Shown in pieces: positions 18,303 to 27,698 of a stretch of 64,000 nucleotides of DNA. Position 1 is the first letter of the stretch. Each line of letters begins with the position of its first letter. Location: the NCBI RefSeq assembly GCF_025950085.1, contig NZ_JAPDDS010000017.1, forward strand, positions 1 through 64,000. The letters are read 5' to 3'. The position numbers and the translations under genes are program-made. The notes beneath the pieces were generated by a model, which saw nothing but the letters and a program-made list of their open reading frames with translations, had not been told where the DNA came from and did no database searches. Source of the DNA: Luteolibacter flavescens (GTDB lineage: Bacteria; Verrucomicrobiota; Verrucomicrobiia; Verrucomicrobiales; Akkermansiaceae).

Positions 18303-18488
18303 CCTGGGAGCGCGGGCCACTGGCCCGCCGAAGCTCGTCTGGCGGCGGAGCTTGTCTTGCGGACTGACTGCCGAGGGGCACCGCCTCCTTGGCGAGGAGG
18401 GAGCGGAGATTGCAGGCCGTTTTTGGCCGCGGGGAGATGCGGGCTGGGAGGGTTCCTTCGGCGGGCCAGTGGCCCGCGCTCCCAGGGG
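18303..18488. repeat. Inverted pair of REP-like repeats (MITE/BIME-like unit)
   Basis: An inverted copy (18303-18333) and a direct copy (18456-18488) of the repeat first seen at 2538-2570 flank about 120 bases of non-coding DNA. Each contains the palindrome GCGGGCCA/TGGCCCGC. The unit fills most of the gap between the hydrolase and lptB genes. It has the layout of a non-autonomous mobile element or paired REP unit; no transposase is nearby. Confidence 0.75.
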
Positions 18489-18502
18489 TGATCTCAGGGG
18501 CT

Positions 18503-19258
18503 TCAGAGGCGGAAGTCTTCGCCGAGGTAGTATTTCCTCGCGACGGGGTCATTCACCAGGACCTGCGAGTCCCCCTCCAGGATCACGCGGCCATCGTGGA
18601 TGAGGAAGGCGCGGTCCACGATGGAAAGCGTCTCCCGCACCGAGTGGTCCGTGATCAGGATCGTCAGGCCGTCACGCTCGCGCAGCTCGCGGACGATGCC
18701 CTTGATGTCCTCCACCGCGATGGGGTCGATGCCCGCGAAAGGCTCGTCCAGCATCAGCAGGCGCGGGTCCGTGCAGAGAGCACGGGCGATCGCAAGGCGT
18801 CGCTTTTCACCGCCGGAAAGCGCGATGGCTTCCGAGTTGCGGACCTTGGTGATCTTGAAGCGCTCCAGCAATTCCTCCGCGCGTGCCTTGCATTCCTTCC
18901 GGGAGAGTCCCGGTCGGGTCTCCAGCACCGCGAGCAGGTTTTCAAAGGCGGTCAGCTTGCGGAAGACCGACTCCTCCTGCGGCAGGTAGCCGAGACCGAG
19001 GCGGGCGCGGCGATGCATCGGCAGGCGCGAGATGTCGGTGCCATTGAATTGCACCGTCCCGGCATCCGGCGGGACCAGCCCGGCGATCATGTAGAAGGAC
19101 GTCGTCTTGCCCGCGCCATTCGGGCCCAGCAGACCGACGATTTCGCCCGGGCACACGGCGAGGCTGACACCATCGACCACGGCACGACCGCCGTAGCACT
19201 TGCGGAGACCGGTGGCGGTGAGGAGCCGCTGGCCATTCGAGGAGGAGGAGGAAGACAT
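18503..19258 (-). CDS. lptB: LPS export ABC transporter ATP-binding protein LptB
   Basis: A 251-residue ABC ATPase that powers extraction of lipopolysaccharide from the inner membrane together with LptFG. It shows Walker A GPNGAGKTT, the LptB-typical GYLPQEESVFRKLTA, signature LSGGEKRRLAIARAL and Walker B LLMLDEPFAGIDP followed by AVEDIKGIV, a very LptB-specific run. The gene starts four bases after the stop of the LptC/LptA-like gene, so the two are co-transcribed. LptF and LptG are not in this window. Confidence 0.95.
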   Translation of the reverse strand: MSSSSSSNGQRLLTATGLRKCYGGRAVVDGVSLAVCPGEIVGLLGPNGAGKTTSFYMIAGLVPPDAGTVQFNGTDISRLPMHRRARLGLGYLPQEESVFRKLTAFENLLAVLETRPGLSRKECKARAEELLERFKITKVRNSEAIALSGGEKRRLAIARALCTDPRLLMLDEPFAGIDPIAVEDIKGIVRELRERDGLTILITDHSVRETLSIVDRAFLIHDGRVILEGDSQVLVNDPVARKYYLGEDFRL

Positions 19259-19261
19259 CGA

Positions 19262-20920
19262 TCAGCGTTTCGGTTGCTGCTGCGGCTTGGGCTTCGGAGC
19301 CTCTTTCTTCGGCGGGGTCTTCACGTTGGCTTCGAATCCGTCGGGATTGTGGGTCACCACCTTCGTCAGGTTTCCGTCGCCGTCCGTATGAATGAGGATG
19401 TAGGCCTTGGCTCCCTTTGCCTGACCCTGCATGCCACCTTCCTGGAAGACCCACGGTGAGCCGCCCTGGAGAAGGATCTGCTCCTTCTCGAAATCGTAGA
19501 TGATGGAGTGCGCCGAGGCCTCCACCGGCTTGTCGCCCGGCTTGCCGGAGTCGAAGCGGATGTGGACGGCGGGGCCGGTGGCGACCATGCGCTTGGCATC
19601 GCCAAAGGTGCCTCCCTCACTGCCCTTGTCAGCTCCGCCCGCCTTCTTGAGATCCTCGGCCATCTTCGCGTGCTTCGCGGCGAGCATCGCCTCCAGCTCC
19701 GCCTGAGTAGGCGGGGGCTTCGGCTTGCCATTGGCAGCGCCATCCTTCGGCTTGGGAGCGGTCTCCTCCTTCTTCCCTTCGTCTGGCTCGAGGAAGAGCT
19801 TCACCTCGCTCGCGCCTTTCAGCTGGAGCTGCGGATTCGTCACGGTCACGTCGCCGAGGAAAATCAGCAGGCCTTCCTTCGAGTCGAAGTAGGCACCCTT
19901 CTTCGCCTTCACCACGGTGTCCTTCGTATCCGCCAGTGCGGCCGGGCGCGGCACGTCGGGAGCATCGGCAGGTGCGGCCCCGGCAGCGGGTGCAGCGTCG
20001 GCAAGCAGGCTGACGAGCGACGCGGCCTGGAGGAAATTGTTCATCGTGAGGCGGGCGTCATTCGACGTCGCCTTGATGTCGGCCAGATTCTTGCCCGCGG
20101 CGTCGATCTGCTCGACTTGCTCGGAAGCACGGCTGGCCGTCTGTGCGGCCACCTCGGCGAGTTGCTCCTGGCTCAGCAAGGAGCCATTGAAGCGCTCCGC
20201 AGTGGTGACCGATGCCTCGTCCGCCGGCACGGCCTTTTGCTGCGCGGGCAGGGCGGGCGCTGCGGCCATCATCATGGCTCCGGCGGCCAGTGCGCCTCGG
20301 GTAGGAGTGGCTTTCATGGAAGTGCTCTTGTCCTTTTCGATGTTCTTGGCCACCGCGGTCACGGGGCCGTGCAGGAATCCACGGTTGTTTCTGGTGTCAA
20401 AGGCGAGGGCGGAGCCATCGACTTTCAAATCGTCGGAGACGAAGGAGACGGGCTCGTCCGAGCTGAGCAGCGTGAGCTTTTTCCGCACCTCCAGGAGCGC
20501 CTCCGTCATGGCGATGTTCCCCTTGCTGGAGCGGTCGGGATTGAAGAAGGAGATCCTGAGGTCCTTGACCTCCACCTTGTCCAGCACCGCCACGGTCTTC
20601 GGGTTGTTGGTGCGAAGATCCATCTTCTGCTCGTCGCGGGTGAAGATGGTCAGGTTCCCCGCCTTCACCGAGGAGACCATGTTCAGCTTCTCGTCATAGC
20701 TCGGCAGCACCACGTTCTTCAGGACGCTGCCATTTGGCAGCAGGCCGCCGGAAAAGAGGCCGCCGGACTCGTCTCCCCCGTCCCCGCCGAGCGGCGAGGC
20801 ACCTTCCTCCGGGACGGTGGTCTGCGCCGCGGCCATCGCGAGCCCCAGTGCCGCGCCCATGATGCCCGTCGCGATCGGGCCGCGAAAGGAAGGTCTCGGA
20901 CGAAGGGAGCGGTGAGACAT
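19262..20920 (-). CDS. LptC/LptA-like fusion, periplasmic LPS transport protein
   Basis: A 552-residue exported protein. Residues 1-33 form a signal or anchor segment. Residues about 65-195 look like LptC: an early LKNVVLPSYDEKLNM, a middle VEVKDLRISFFNPD and a later strand-rich stretch. Residues 202-226 form a second signal-peptide-like segment (MKATPTRGALAAGAMMMAAA). From about residue 335 an OstA/LptA-like domain is seen (AKKGAYFDSKEGLLIFLGDV, ATGPAVHIRF, HSIIYDFEKEQILLQG), interrupted by a Lys/Pro/Glu-rich linker. Adjacent lptB and kdsA support an LPS role. It could bridge the inner membrane and periplasm as LptC and LptA do separately elsewhere. Confidence 0.8.
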   Translation of the reverse strand: MSHRSLRPRPSFRGPIATGIMGAALGLAMAAAQTTVPEEGASPLGGDGGDESGGLFSGGLLPNGSVLKNVVLPSYDEKLNMVSSVKAGNLTIFTRDEQKMDLRTNNPKTVAVLDKVEVKDLRISFFNPDRSSKGNIAMTEALLEVRKKLTLLSSDEPVSFVSDDLKVDGSALAFDTRNNRGFLHGPVTAVAKNIEKDKSTSMKATPTRGALAAGAMMMAAAPALPAQQKAVPADEASVTTAERFNGSLLSQEQLAEVAAQTASRASEQVEQIDAAGKNLADIKATSNDARLTMNNFLQAASLVSLLADAAPAAGAAPADAPDVPRPAALADTKDTVVKAKKGAYFDSKEGLLIFLGDVTVTNPQLQLKGASEVKLFLEPDEGKKEETAPKPKDGAANGKPKPPPTQAELEAMLAAKHAKMAEDLKKAGGADKGSEGGTFGDAKRMVATGPAVHIRFDSGKPGDKPVEASAHSIIYDFEKEQILLQGGSPWVFQEGGMQGQAKGAKAYILIHTDGDGNLTKVVTHNPDGFEANVKTPPKKEAPKPKPQQQPKR

Positions 20921-20938
20921 GGGCGGGGAAACAGGGGT

Positions 20939-21763
20939 TCAAGCGCCGTGCGCAGCGTGGTGGATCGCCACCAGTCGGACGAGCAAGTCTTCCAAAAATT
21001 CGAGCGGAATTTGGTTAGGTCCATCCGAAAACGCATTCTCCGGGTCGGAGTGCGTCTCCATGAAGATGCCATCGATGCCCGTGGCGATGGCCGCGCGGGC
21101 AAGAACGGGAGCCAGCTCGCCATCACCACCGGTCGTGCCGCCAAGGCCGCCGGGCCGCTGCACGGAGTGGGTGGCATCGAAGATGACGGGCAGGCCTTCC
21201 TTCCGCATCCAGTAGAGCGAGCGCATGTCGGCCACCAGGTTGTTGTAGCCAAAGGTGGTGCCGCGCTCGGTGATAAGGAAATTCCGGCACTCGAAGGAGC
21301 GCAGCTTGTCCGCGATGTTCACGGTGTCCCACGGGGCGAGGAACTGGCCTTTCTTCACGTTCACCGCGCGGCCGGTCTTGGCGGCGGCTTCCAGCAGGTC
21401 CGTCTGGCGGCAGAGGAAGGCCGGGATCTGCAGCAGGTCGATGTGCTCCGCGGCGATCTCCGCGTCCTGCGGGCTGTGGATGTCAGTCGTCACCGGCACG
21501 CCGAGCTCTTTCGAGATCTCGCCGAGGATGCGGCAGCCTTCGGCCACGCCGGGGCCGCGGAAGGATTTCACCGAAGTGCGGTTCGCTTTGTCGTAGGACG
21601 CCTTGAAAAGATAGTGGATGCCGGTGCGCTTCGCGATCTCGTCGATGGAGCGCGCCATCTCCCAGGCAAAGGCCTCGGACTCGAGCGCGCAGGGGCCGAG
21701 GATGAAAAACGGGACCGGCCCGCCGACCGGGACGCTGCCAATTTGGAAGGGTTCGAAGGACAT
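20939..21763 (-). CDS. kdsA: 3-deoxy-8-phosphooctulonate synthase KdsA
   Basis: This 274-residue enzyme condenses phosphoenolpyruvate with arabinose 5-phosphate to make KDO 8-phosphate, the precursor of the lipopolysaccharide inner-core sugar. The family is unmistakable: FILGPCALES at the start, FKASYDKANRTS, GVPVTTDIHS, LQIPAFLCRQTDLL, NVKKGQFLAPWD and FDATHSVQRPGG. Length is normal. It lies 18 bases upstream of the LptC/LptA-like gene on the same strand, coupling core-sugar synthesis with LPS export. Confidence 0.97.
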   Translation of the reverse strand: MSFEPFQIGSVPVGGPVPFFILGPCALESEAFAWEMARSIDEIAKRTGIHYLFKASYDKANRTSVKSFRGPGVAEGCRILGEISKELGVPVTTDIHSPQDAEIAAEHIDLLQIPAFLCRQTDLLEAAAKTGRAVNVKKGQFLAPWDTVNIADKLRSFECRNFLITERGTTFGYNNLVADMRSLYWMRKEGLPVIFDATHSVQRPGGLGGTTGGDGELAPVLARAAIATGIDGIFMETHSDPENAFSDGPNQIPLEFLEDLLVRLVAIHHAAHGA

Positions 21764-21802
21764 GATTGAAGCTTAATGAGACGGAAAATTCCAAACGAAC
21801 GT

Positions 21803-22054
21803 TTAGCCCTCCGCTTTCTCGTATAGGGGACGCAGGTTGGCAAGAGCGGTCGTGAGAAGTTTTTCCTCGATATCGGTCAAATTCCCATGGGTCTTCGCGG
21901 CGAGCATCTCCAGGGAATCGAGCACGGACTTGGCCGCGCGCAAATTGGTCGTCCGCTCGCCGGTCGCCGGATGCGGGATCTGGCCGAGGAAAAGCCCGGC
22001 ATTCTGGGCCTGGAGGATGACGAACTCATTGAAGCGGGGATCGGCGACGGCCAT
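21803..22054 (-). CDS. DUF1844 family small protein
   Basis: An 83-residue cytoplasmic protein with the DUF1844 pattern: an opening like FNEFVILQAQNAGLFLGQIP, a central KSVLDSLEMLAAKTHGNLT and the late EEKLLTTALANLRPLY. The ATG at 22054 is chosen because the family homology begins right after it; the frame itself is open further upstream to 22207 without resemblance. The family has no known activity. It lies 39 bases upstream of kdsA on the same strand and is likely co-transcribed. Confidence 0.82.
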   Translation of the reverse strand: MAVADPRFNEFVILQAQNAGLFLGQIPHPATGERTTNLRAAKSVLDSLEMLAAKTHGNLTDIEEKLLTTALANLRPLYEKAEG

Positions 22055-22256
22055 GGGGCGCTGAGACTGAATCCCCCGGCGAAACGTGCCAAGTGCCAAG
22101 AGCGTCGATGCTCCTTTCGGTGAAGTGCGCGCCCGGGCTGCGGACGCTTCAGGTTTGCGGATTGATTTCCAAGGCATTGAGGGCAAAGCGGCGCGGTAGG
22201 AATGCAACGAGCTTGGCAGCGGGGGCCGATCCGGTAGCGTCGCCGCCCGCCCTCCG

Positions 22257-23735
22257 ATGGACCTCGACCCACTCAGCCGCCGCCTGCTCGGTTCCGTCTC
22301 CCGGGACTTCTTCCGGCCGCTTTCCCGGCCATCCGCCGCGATCTACATCGACTGCGCGGACCGCATCGCGGACACGGCGGGCGATGCCGGACGCATCCCG
22401 CATGCGGACGCCATCGCGCTGGTCCGCGAGACGCTGGCCTCCCATCCGGAGATCCTGCTGGCGGAAGACGAGGGAGCCTCCCTGCGGGATGCCCGCCAGC
22501 GAGCCGGCCAGCTTTTCAACCGCCTCTGCGACGCCGGGTGGCTGGAGGACCAGCAGCTCGGCCTGCACGAGCGATGGGCACTCGTCTCCCCCGGCCTGCG
22601 CCCCCTGCTCCGGCTGCTTCGCGAGCTGGCGGAGGAGGAGATCGCCGAGCTGACCACCTTCGCCGATACCGTGCGCGGCGTCTGCGAGACACTGGAGCGC
22701 CCGGAGGTGCTGCACCCGGGCTTCCGCACGACGGACGAGCTGCGGGCGACGGTAACCGACCTGAATTCCCGTCTGGAGAATGCCGTCATCCAGCTCCACG
22801 GGGTGGAAAAGCTGATCTCCATCTTCGACCAGCGCCAGCGCGCCAGCGAGACGCCCGCCGAGACCCTGCGGCTGCTGTATGAGGAATTCGGCACCGGCCA
22901 GCACATGGTCTGCTACGATGCCCTTCGTAGAAACGGGCTGCTGCCACGGCTGCAGGCGATCCGCACGAAGGTGGCCGACATCCGCGACCAGCCGCTGGTG
23001 AAGGAGCGCCTCGCGGAAGGACTGGCCACGCACTACAGTTGGCCGCCGGACGAGGCCTATGTGCGGGGCGAAAAGATGCTGCGCGACCTCGAGCGCCGCC
23101 TGGCCTCCATCCGCCTCGTCGCGGATGCGATCGACGCGCGCATGGCCGGCTTCAACCGCCTCTCCCAGCAGCGCTACAGCTACCAGACCGAGCTGCGCGG
23201 ACGCCGCCCTGAGATCGTGAAATCCTACTGCGACGCGATCAATGCAGCGCACGCAGGCACGAAGCTCTCCGGCTTTCGCGACACGCCGCCGGACTTCGCC
23301 CCGCTGGTGCCGGAGATGCGCTGCTTCTATGGCGTGGAGTCGTTGGCACGCACGCGTCGCGTCCGTGCCGCGGCGGACCTTTCCTTCGGCATCGATGGTG
23401 AACCACGGGAGAATGACGAGGACTCGCTGGAAGCATTGAAGGAGCGCCAGCGCCTCGCCCTCACCCCGCAGCGTGCGGCACGGCTGGTGGCCCGCCTTCT
23501 CGACGAGGTCTCCGCAAGCATCGGCACGCAGGAGATCCAGTCCGCGAGCATCGATGACGTGCTCGACCTGCTCGCCACCGCGGCCTACGACCACGCCACC
23601 ATGGCGGACGGCCGCGTGGTGCGCTGGTCGGCCGATGGCCCGCGGCGGCAGGACGGCCTCGCGCCCGATGGCGTCCCCATGGACGAGCAGGCGGACTGGA
23701 CCATCGAACGATTCACCCTCACCCGCCAAGCTTGA
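22257..23735 (+). CDS. jetA: Wadjet system protein JetA (kleisin-like)
   Basis: The first gene of a complete Wadjet operon, 492 residues. JetA is the kleisin/MukF-like partner that links the two heads of the SMC-like JetC and helps load it on DNA. The sequence is mostly helical, with a winged-helix-like start (SRDFFRPLSRPSAAIYIDC, then ADAIALVRETL) and long helices in the middle (RATVTDLNSRLENAVIQL and later). Assignment relies on its position before JetB, JetC and JetD and on the matching protein pattern. It lies one base before the jetB start, so translation is coupled. The Wadjet subtype is not resolved. Confidence 0.85.
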   Translation: MDLDPLSRRLLGSVSRDFFRPLSRPSAAIYIDCADRIADTAGDAGRIPHADAIALVRETLASHPEILLAEDEGASLRDARQRAGQLFNRLCDAGWLEDQQLGLHERWALVSPGLRPLLRLLRELAEEEIAELTTFADTVRGVCETLERPEVLHPGFRTTDELRATVTDLNSRLENAVIQLHGVEKLISIFDQRQRASETPAETLRLLYEEFGTGQHMVCYDALRRNGLLPRLQAIRTKVADIRDQPLVKERLAEGLATHYSWPPDEAYVRGEKMLRDLERRLASIRLVADAIDARMAGFNRLSQQRYSYQTELRGRRPEIVKSYCDAINAAHAGTKLSGFRDTPPDFAPLVPEMRCFYGVESLARTRRVRAAADLSFGIDGEPRENDEDSLEALKERQRLALTPQRAARLVARLLDEVSASIGTQEIQSASIDDVLDLLATAAYDHATMADGRVVRWSADGPRRQDGLAPDGVPMDEQADWTIERFTLTRQA

Positions 23736-23736
23736 G

Positions 23737-24369
23737 ATGAGCGATACCGATCCGAACTGGCCGCGCTTCTGGCCGGATGTCCCCGACAACGACCGCGCTC
23801 CCCTGCGCGAGATCCTGGCCGAGCTGCTGGGCCGCGGCACGCTGATCGGCACCGACGGCAGCGGGCGCGATCTCTTCCTGCTGGCACGCGACCATTACCA
23901 GGAGCACCTGAAGGACTACCTCGCGCCGCTCGGCCTGGAGCTGATCGTGGATGACGATTTCTACCTGCTGCAGGCACGCCCGCGGCCGGAGACCTGCCTG
24001 CTGCTCGCGCAGTTCACGAAGGACGAGACGCTCTTCCTGCTGGTGCTGTGGCGGGCGTGGGACGACCACCGCACGTCGCGCGCGGAGCAGTCGGTGATCA
24101 TCACGGTGGACGATCTGTGGCAGCGCTTCAAATCGACCTTCGAGAACATTGAGCCGCCGGAAAAGACCCACGTGGAAAACCTGCTGGCCCGCATGAAGCG
24201 GCACCGGCTGGTGCGCACCCAGCGGCCGGATCCGAATGCGCCGGTCGGTGAGACCTTGATCGAAATCCTGCCCAGCCTCGCGCGGACCATCCCCTTCGAC
24301 TCGATCGAGGCGTGGACCGTCCGGGCCTCCCTCTATCAACCGCAATCCGCCCCGGAAGCCTCCGCTTGA
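23737..24369 (+). CDS. jetB: Wadjet system protein JetB (DUF4194)
   Basis: A 210-residue helical protein of the DUF4194 type, the MukE-like winged-helix partner of JetA. Recognisable are GRGTLIGTDGSGRDLFLLAR, the two strands around LIVDDDFYLLQARPRPET and a later KTHVENLLARMKRHRLVR. The start at 23737 directly follows the jetA stop (TGA-G-ATG). The frame is open upstream to 23473, but that part overlaps jetA and has no homology. With JetA and JetC it should form the SMC complex that detects circular plasmid DNA. Confidence 0.88.
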   Translation: MSDTDPNWPRFWPDVPDNDRAPLREILAELLGRGTLIGTDGSGRDLFLLARDHYQEHLKDYLAPLGLELIVDDDFYLLQARPRPETCLLLAQFTKDETLFLLVLWRAWDDHRTSRAEQSVIITVDDLWQRFKSTFENIEPPEKTHVENLLARMKRHRLVRTQRPDPNAPVGETLIEILPSLARTIPFDSIEAWTVRASLYQPQSAPEASA

Positions 24370-24377
24370 GCCCAGCC

Positions 24378-27300
24378 ATGCGTGTCCACCTCAGTCGCAT
24401 CATCGCCATCAACTGGTATGGCTACCGGGATTTCATCGACATCTCCGGCCTCACCCTCATCACCGGCGCGAATGGCTCGGGCAAGAGCGCGCTGCTCGAC
24501 CTGCTACAGTTCGTGATGCTGGGCGAATCGCTCAGCCGCTTCAACAAGGCAGCCGCCGGAGCGGGCAGCGGGCGCACGCTGCGCGGCTACTGCCTGTGCG
24601 ACACGAACACGGTGGGCAAGGACGGCCAGGAGCGCTTCCTGCGGCCCAGCGGCGTGACCTTGGCCGCGCTGGAATTCGTCTGGCCGCAGAATGCCGGCGA
24701 GGATGAGCCGCGGCGCGAGACGTGGGGTGCGCGCATCGAATACGAGGGCCCGACCGCGAAGCCGCGCACGCTGTGGTTCTGCATTCCCACGCGGATGCAA
24801 AAGGAGGACTTCCTTGCGCCGCAGCTTCTCGACGACGGGATGTCGTTCCTTTCCGAGGAGGAGTTCCGCGTTCACGTCCGCCGGGATCTGGAAGGCGACG
24901 TGTGGGACCGCCAGGCGAGCTATCTGGAGGAGATGGGCCTGCGTGCCCACCTCGGCTTTGACCGGCCGCAGATGAACAAGACGCTGCCGAACTCGATGGC
25001 CTTCCAGCCGGTGGAAAGCTTCGAGAAGTTCATCCGCGATTACTTGTTGGAGCCCGGCCTGCCGGATGTGAAGGCGGTGCGCGCGAGCGTGGACGCCCAC
25101 CGCCGTGCAAAGGACCGGCTGGACACGATGCACGACCAGCACCAGCGGCTGGTGCGGATCTGCGACCAGCATTCCGCGTATCTCACCGCATCGCGCGAGG
25201 CGGCCCTCTTCGGCCACCTGCGCGATGCACTCGTCCATGAGGAAAAGCGGGAGGCGCTCGAAGGACGCGAGGCGAAGCTGGATCAACTGCGCCGCCAGAA
25301 CGACGAGCAGCGCACCGACTACGAGGCGGCCATCGCCGAGAGGAACGAACTCCAGCAGCAGCTCGATGCCGTGCGGCTCGTCGCGGGCAATGACGCTCAG
25401 ATCGCCCACCTCGCCCAAGGGCGCGCGCGGCGCGAGGAAGTCGGCAAGGAAATCGAGCTGCTTCGCGAAGCGGCGAAGACCGCACGGCAATTCCTCCACG
25501 ACAAGACCCAGCATTGGAAGAACTGGCTGAAGCACGCGCAGGAGCTCGGCCTCGAAGAACCGGAGCAAGCCGCCGGTTGGCTGAAGGAGATGCAGGGCGC
25601 GGACGAGTCCCCCGCCCTCGACGCCGCCTCGCGGATGTCGCGCATCTATCGACTGCTGGAAAGCGAGGGCGAGGAACAACTCCGCCCGATCGAGGAACGC
25701 CTGCGCGAGCAGGAAGCGCGCGAATCGAAGCTCAAGCGCGAGCTGGATGACCTCGCGAACAAGGGCAGCACGTTTTCATCGCCGCTGCTCGATGCCCTGC
25801 GTTCGCGCGGGCAGAAGGCCGCGGCACTGGGCCGGGTGATCGAGGTGAAGCCGGAGGCCGAGCCGTGGTGGCCGTTGTTGGAGACGCTGCTCGGCCCGAA
25901 CCGTCAGGCCGTGCTTGCTGAGAATTTCACCGCGGCGTGGGACCACGCGCAACGGCTCGGACACATCGACGAGCCGCTGGTGAACACCACCGAGCTGAGC
26001 AAATCCGCGAAGCCGAAGACCGGCAGCGTCGCCGCGATGTTCGACACTTCGCACGAGGACGCGAAGGCCTATCTGGAGCACCTCTACGGGGATCTGGTGG
26101 CAGTGGACAAGGTGAAGCAACTCGACAAGCACCCGCGCGCGCTTTCCAAGGACGGCTGGCTGAAGGACCCGCCGCTGCGGCTGCACCTGTCGCCCTCGAA
26201 GGAATTCACCATCGGCGAGGAAGGCCTGCGTCGCCTGCGCACGCTGCGCGAGGAGGAGTTGGAAGGCGTGCGGGAGGAGCTCGCGCAACTCAACCGCTCG
26301 CGCGACGACTGGAAGACCTGGCTTCACCGCGGCAAGCAGTGGCGGCTGGATGAAGCGGACGCGCCCGCGGGCACCTCGGGGCTGCGCGATTTGCCGCGCC
26401 TGAAGAAGGAAGCGCAGGGACTCGACGAAACCATCCGCCTGCTGGCCACGCCGGAGCGCGAGGCCACGGTGGAGAAGCTGCGCGTGCTGGACCGCACCTT
26501 CCAAGGCGTGATCGAGCGCATCGGCCGACTGAATGGATCGCTCTCGAAATTCGAGCAGCAGGAACGCGAACAACTCGACGGCATCGCGACGACGCAGGAG
26601 GAGGAGCAGTCCGCGCTGCAAGTGCGACGCCTGAGCCGTGAACGTCTCGCGGGCATCCGCGACGCGGAGATCGAGGCGCAGATCGAGTCGGCGCGCGAGC
26701 AATTCCCCAAGTGGCAGCAACGCATCGATGCCGCGCGGGAATTCGCCGACATGCAGCGGCGCGGCGCGGAGAAGGCCCGCGACACCCGCGACCTGGAGCG
26801 CAATGCGCTGGCCGAGAAGCACCCGGACACCGCAGAATTTTTCGACACGGCGGACGACGAGAACGGCCGCTACGAGGCGCGTCGCCGCGAACTGGAAGAG
26901 CATGAACTGGAGCGCTACCGCATCGAGGCGGAGGACGCGCAGAGGCAGTGGGAAGATCGCCTGCAGCACCAGGTGCTCGACGTTCTCAAGGAGAAGCTGG
27001 ACGAGGCCGAGCGCACCAAGCGCGAGCTGAACAAGGCGATGGACCACGTGATCGGCGGCATGCGCTACCAGCTCTCGATGCGGGCGGACCGCACCCACAG
27101 CGCCATCTGGACGCTGGTGGACAAGGGCCTGAATCCTGCGATGGAACTCTTCGCCGCGGGTGGCAAGGAAGACATCGAGAAGGCGAAGCAGGCACTGATG
27201 CTGGCCATCGAGAACGCGGAAGACCCGCGCCACCAGAAGGCGCTCGACTACCGCTACTATCATCACTGGGACATCCAGGCGATGCCCGCGGGGAAGGGCG

Positions 27301-27698
27301 AGGGCTCGGCGATCTCGCTCAACAAGAGCGCGAAGAAGCAAAGCGGTGGCGAGAACCAGGCGCCCTTCTTCGTCGCCATGCTTGCCGCCTTCCAGCGCGT
27401 CTATGACCTCGGCAAGAAGGACCACCGCCGCAACCTCGGCCTGGTGGTGATGGACGAGGCTTTCTCGAAACTCTCCGGCGACCGCATCGACGCCTGCCTC
27501 GCGCTCGCGCGGAACTTCGGACTACAGCTCGTGATGGCCTTCCCCGAAGACCGACTCCCCACCATGATCCAGCACGCACAGACCGTGGTGCAGGCAAAGG
27601 TGGAACGCGCCTACGACGACCAGAGCGGCACCGTCACCAGCATCCGCAACTGGTGCGTCCGCGTGGACCGCAAGAAGCTCATTGAGGCGCTGTCGTGA
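24378..27698 (+). CDS. jetC: Wadjet system protein JetC (SMC/MukB-like ATPase)
   Basis: A 1106-residue SMC-like ATPase, the motor of the Wadjet complex that extrudes DNA loops and measures plasmid size. Walker A GANGSGKS is at residues 30-37 in an N-terminal head. Long coiled coils follow (about 220-520 and 640-900), rich in Glu, Arg, Lys and Leu heptads. The C-terminal head has the signature QSGGENQ near residue 989 and Walker B LVVMDEAFSK (Asp1026, Glu1027). Both catalytic halves look intact. The ATG at 24378 is preferred over 24312 because the ATPase fold begins there (VHLSRIIAINWYGY). It sits eight bases after jetB. Confidence 0.95.
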   Translation: MRVHLSRIIAINWYGYRDFIDISGLTLITGANGSGKSALLDLLQFVMLGESLSRFNKAAAGAGSGRTLRGYCLCDTNTVGKDGQERFLRPSGVTLAALEFVWPQNAGEDEPRRETWGARIEYEGPTAKPRTLWFCIPTRMQKEDFLAPQLLDDGMSFLSEEEFRVHVRRDLEGDVWDRQASYLEEMGLRAHLGFDRPQMNKTLPNSMAFQPVESFEKFIRDYLLEPGLPDVKAVRASVDAHRRAKDRLDTMHDQHQRLVRICDQHSAYLTASREAALFGHLRDALVHEEKREALEGREAKLDQLRRQNDEQRTDYEAAIAERNELQQQLDAVRLVAGNDAQIAHLAQGRARREEVGKEIELLREAAKTARQFLHDKTQHWKNWLKHAQELGLEEPEQAAGWLKEMQGADESPALDAASRMSRIYRLLESEGEEQLRPIEERLREQEARESKLKRELDDLANKGSTFSSPLLDALRSRGQKAAALGRVIEVKPEAEPWWPLLETLLGPNRQAVLAENFTAAWDHAQRLGHIDEPLVNTTELSKSAKPKTGSVAAMFDTSHEDAKAYLEHLYGDLVAVDKVKQLDKHPRALSKDGWLKDPPLRLHLSPSKEFTIGEEGLRRLRTLREEELEGVREELAQLNRSRDDWKTWLHRGKQWRLDEADAPAGTSGLRDLPRLKKEAQGLDETIRLLATPEREATVEKLRVLDRTFQGVIERIGRLNGSLSKFEQQEREQLDGIATTQEEEQSALQVRRLSRERLAGIRDAEIEAQIESAREQFPKWQQRIDAAREFADMQRRGAEKARDTRDLERNALAEKHPDTAEFFDTADDENGRYEARRRELEEHELERYRIEAEDAQRQWEDRLQHQVLDVLKEKLDEAERTKRELNKAMDHVIGGMRYQLSMRADRTHSAIWTLVDKGLNPAMELFAAGGKEDIEKAKQALMLAIENAEDPRHQKALDYRYYHHWDIQAMPAGKGEGSAISLNKSAKKQSGGENQAPFFVAMLAAFQRVYDLGKKDHRRNLGLVVMDEAFSKLSGDRIDACLALARNFGLQLVMAFPEDRLPTMIQHAQTVVQAKVERAYDDQSGTVTSIRNWCVRVDRKKLIEALS

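Noticed and set aside
19508-21769. 753-codon frame antisense to kdsA and the LptC/LptA-like gene
   Set aside because: It covers two real genes on the other strand and has Arg/Gly/His-rich, non-protein-like sequence.
22149-23852. 567-codon minus frame antisense to jetA
   Set aside because: Shadow of the jetA reading frame; no motif or start signal.
25776-27425. 549-codon minus frame antisense to jetC
   Set aside because: Shadow of a coiled-coil gene rich in GC third positions.
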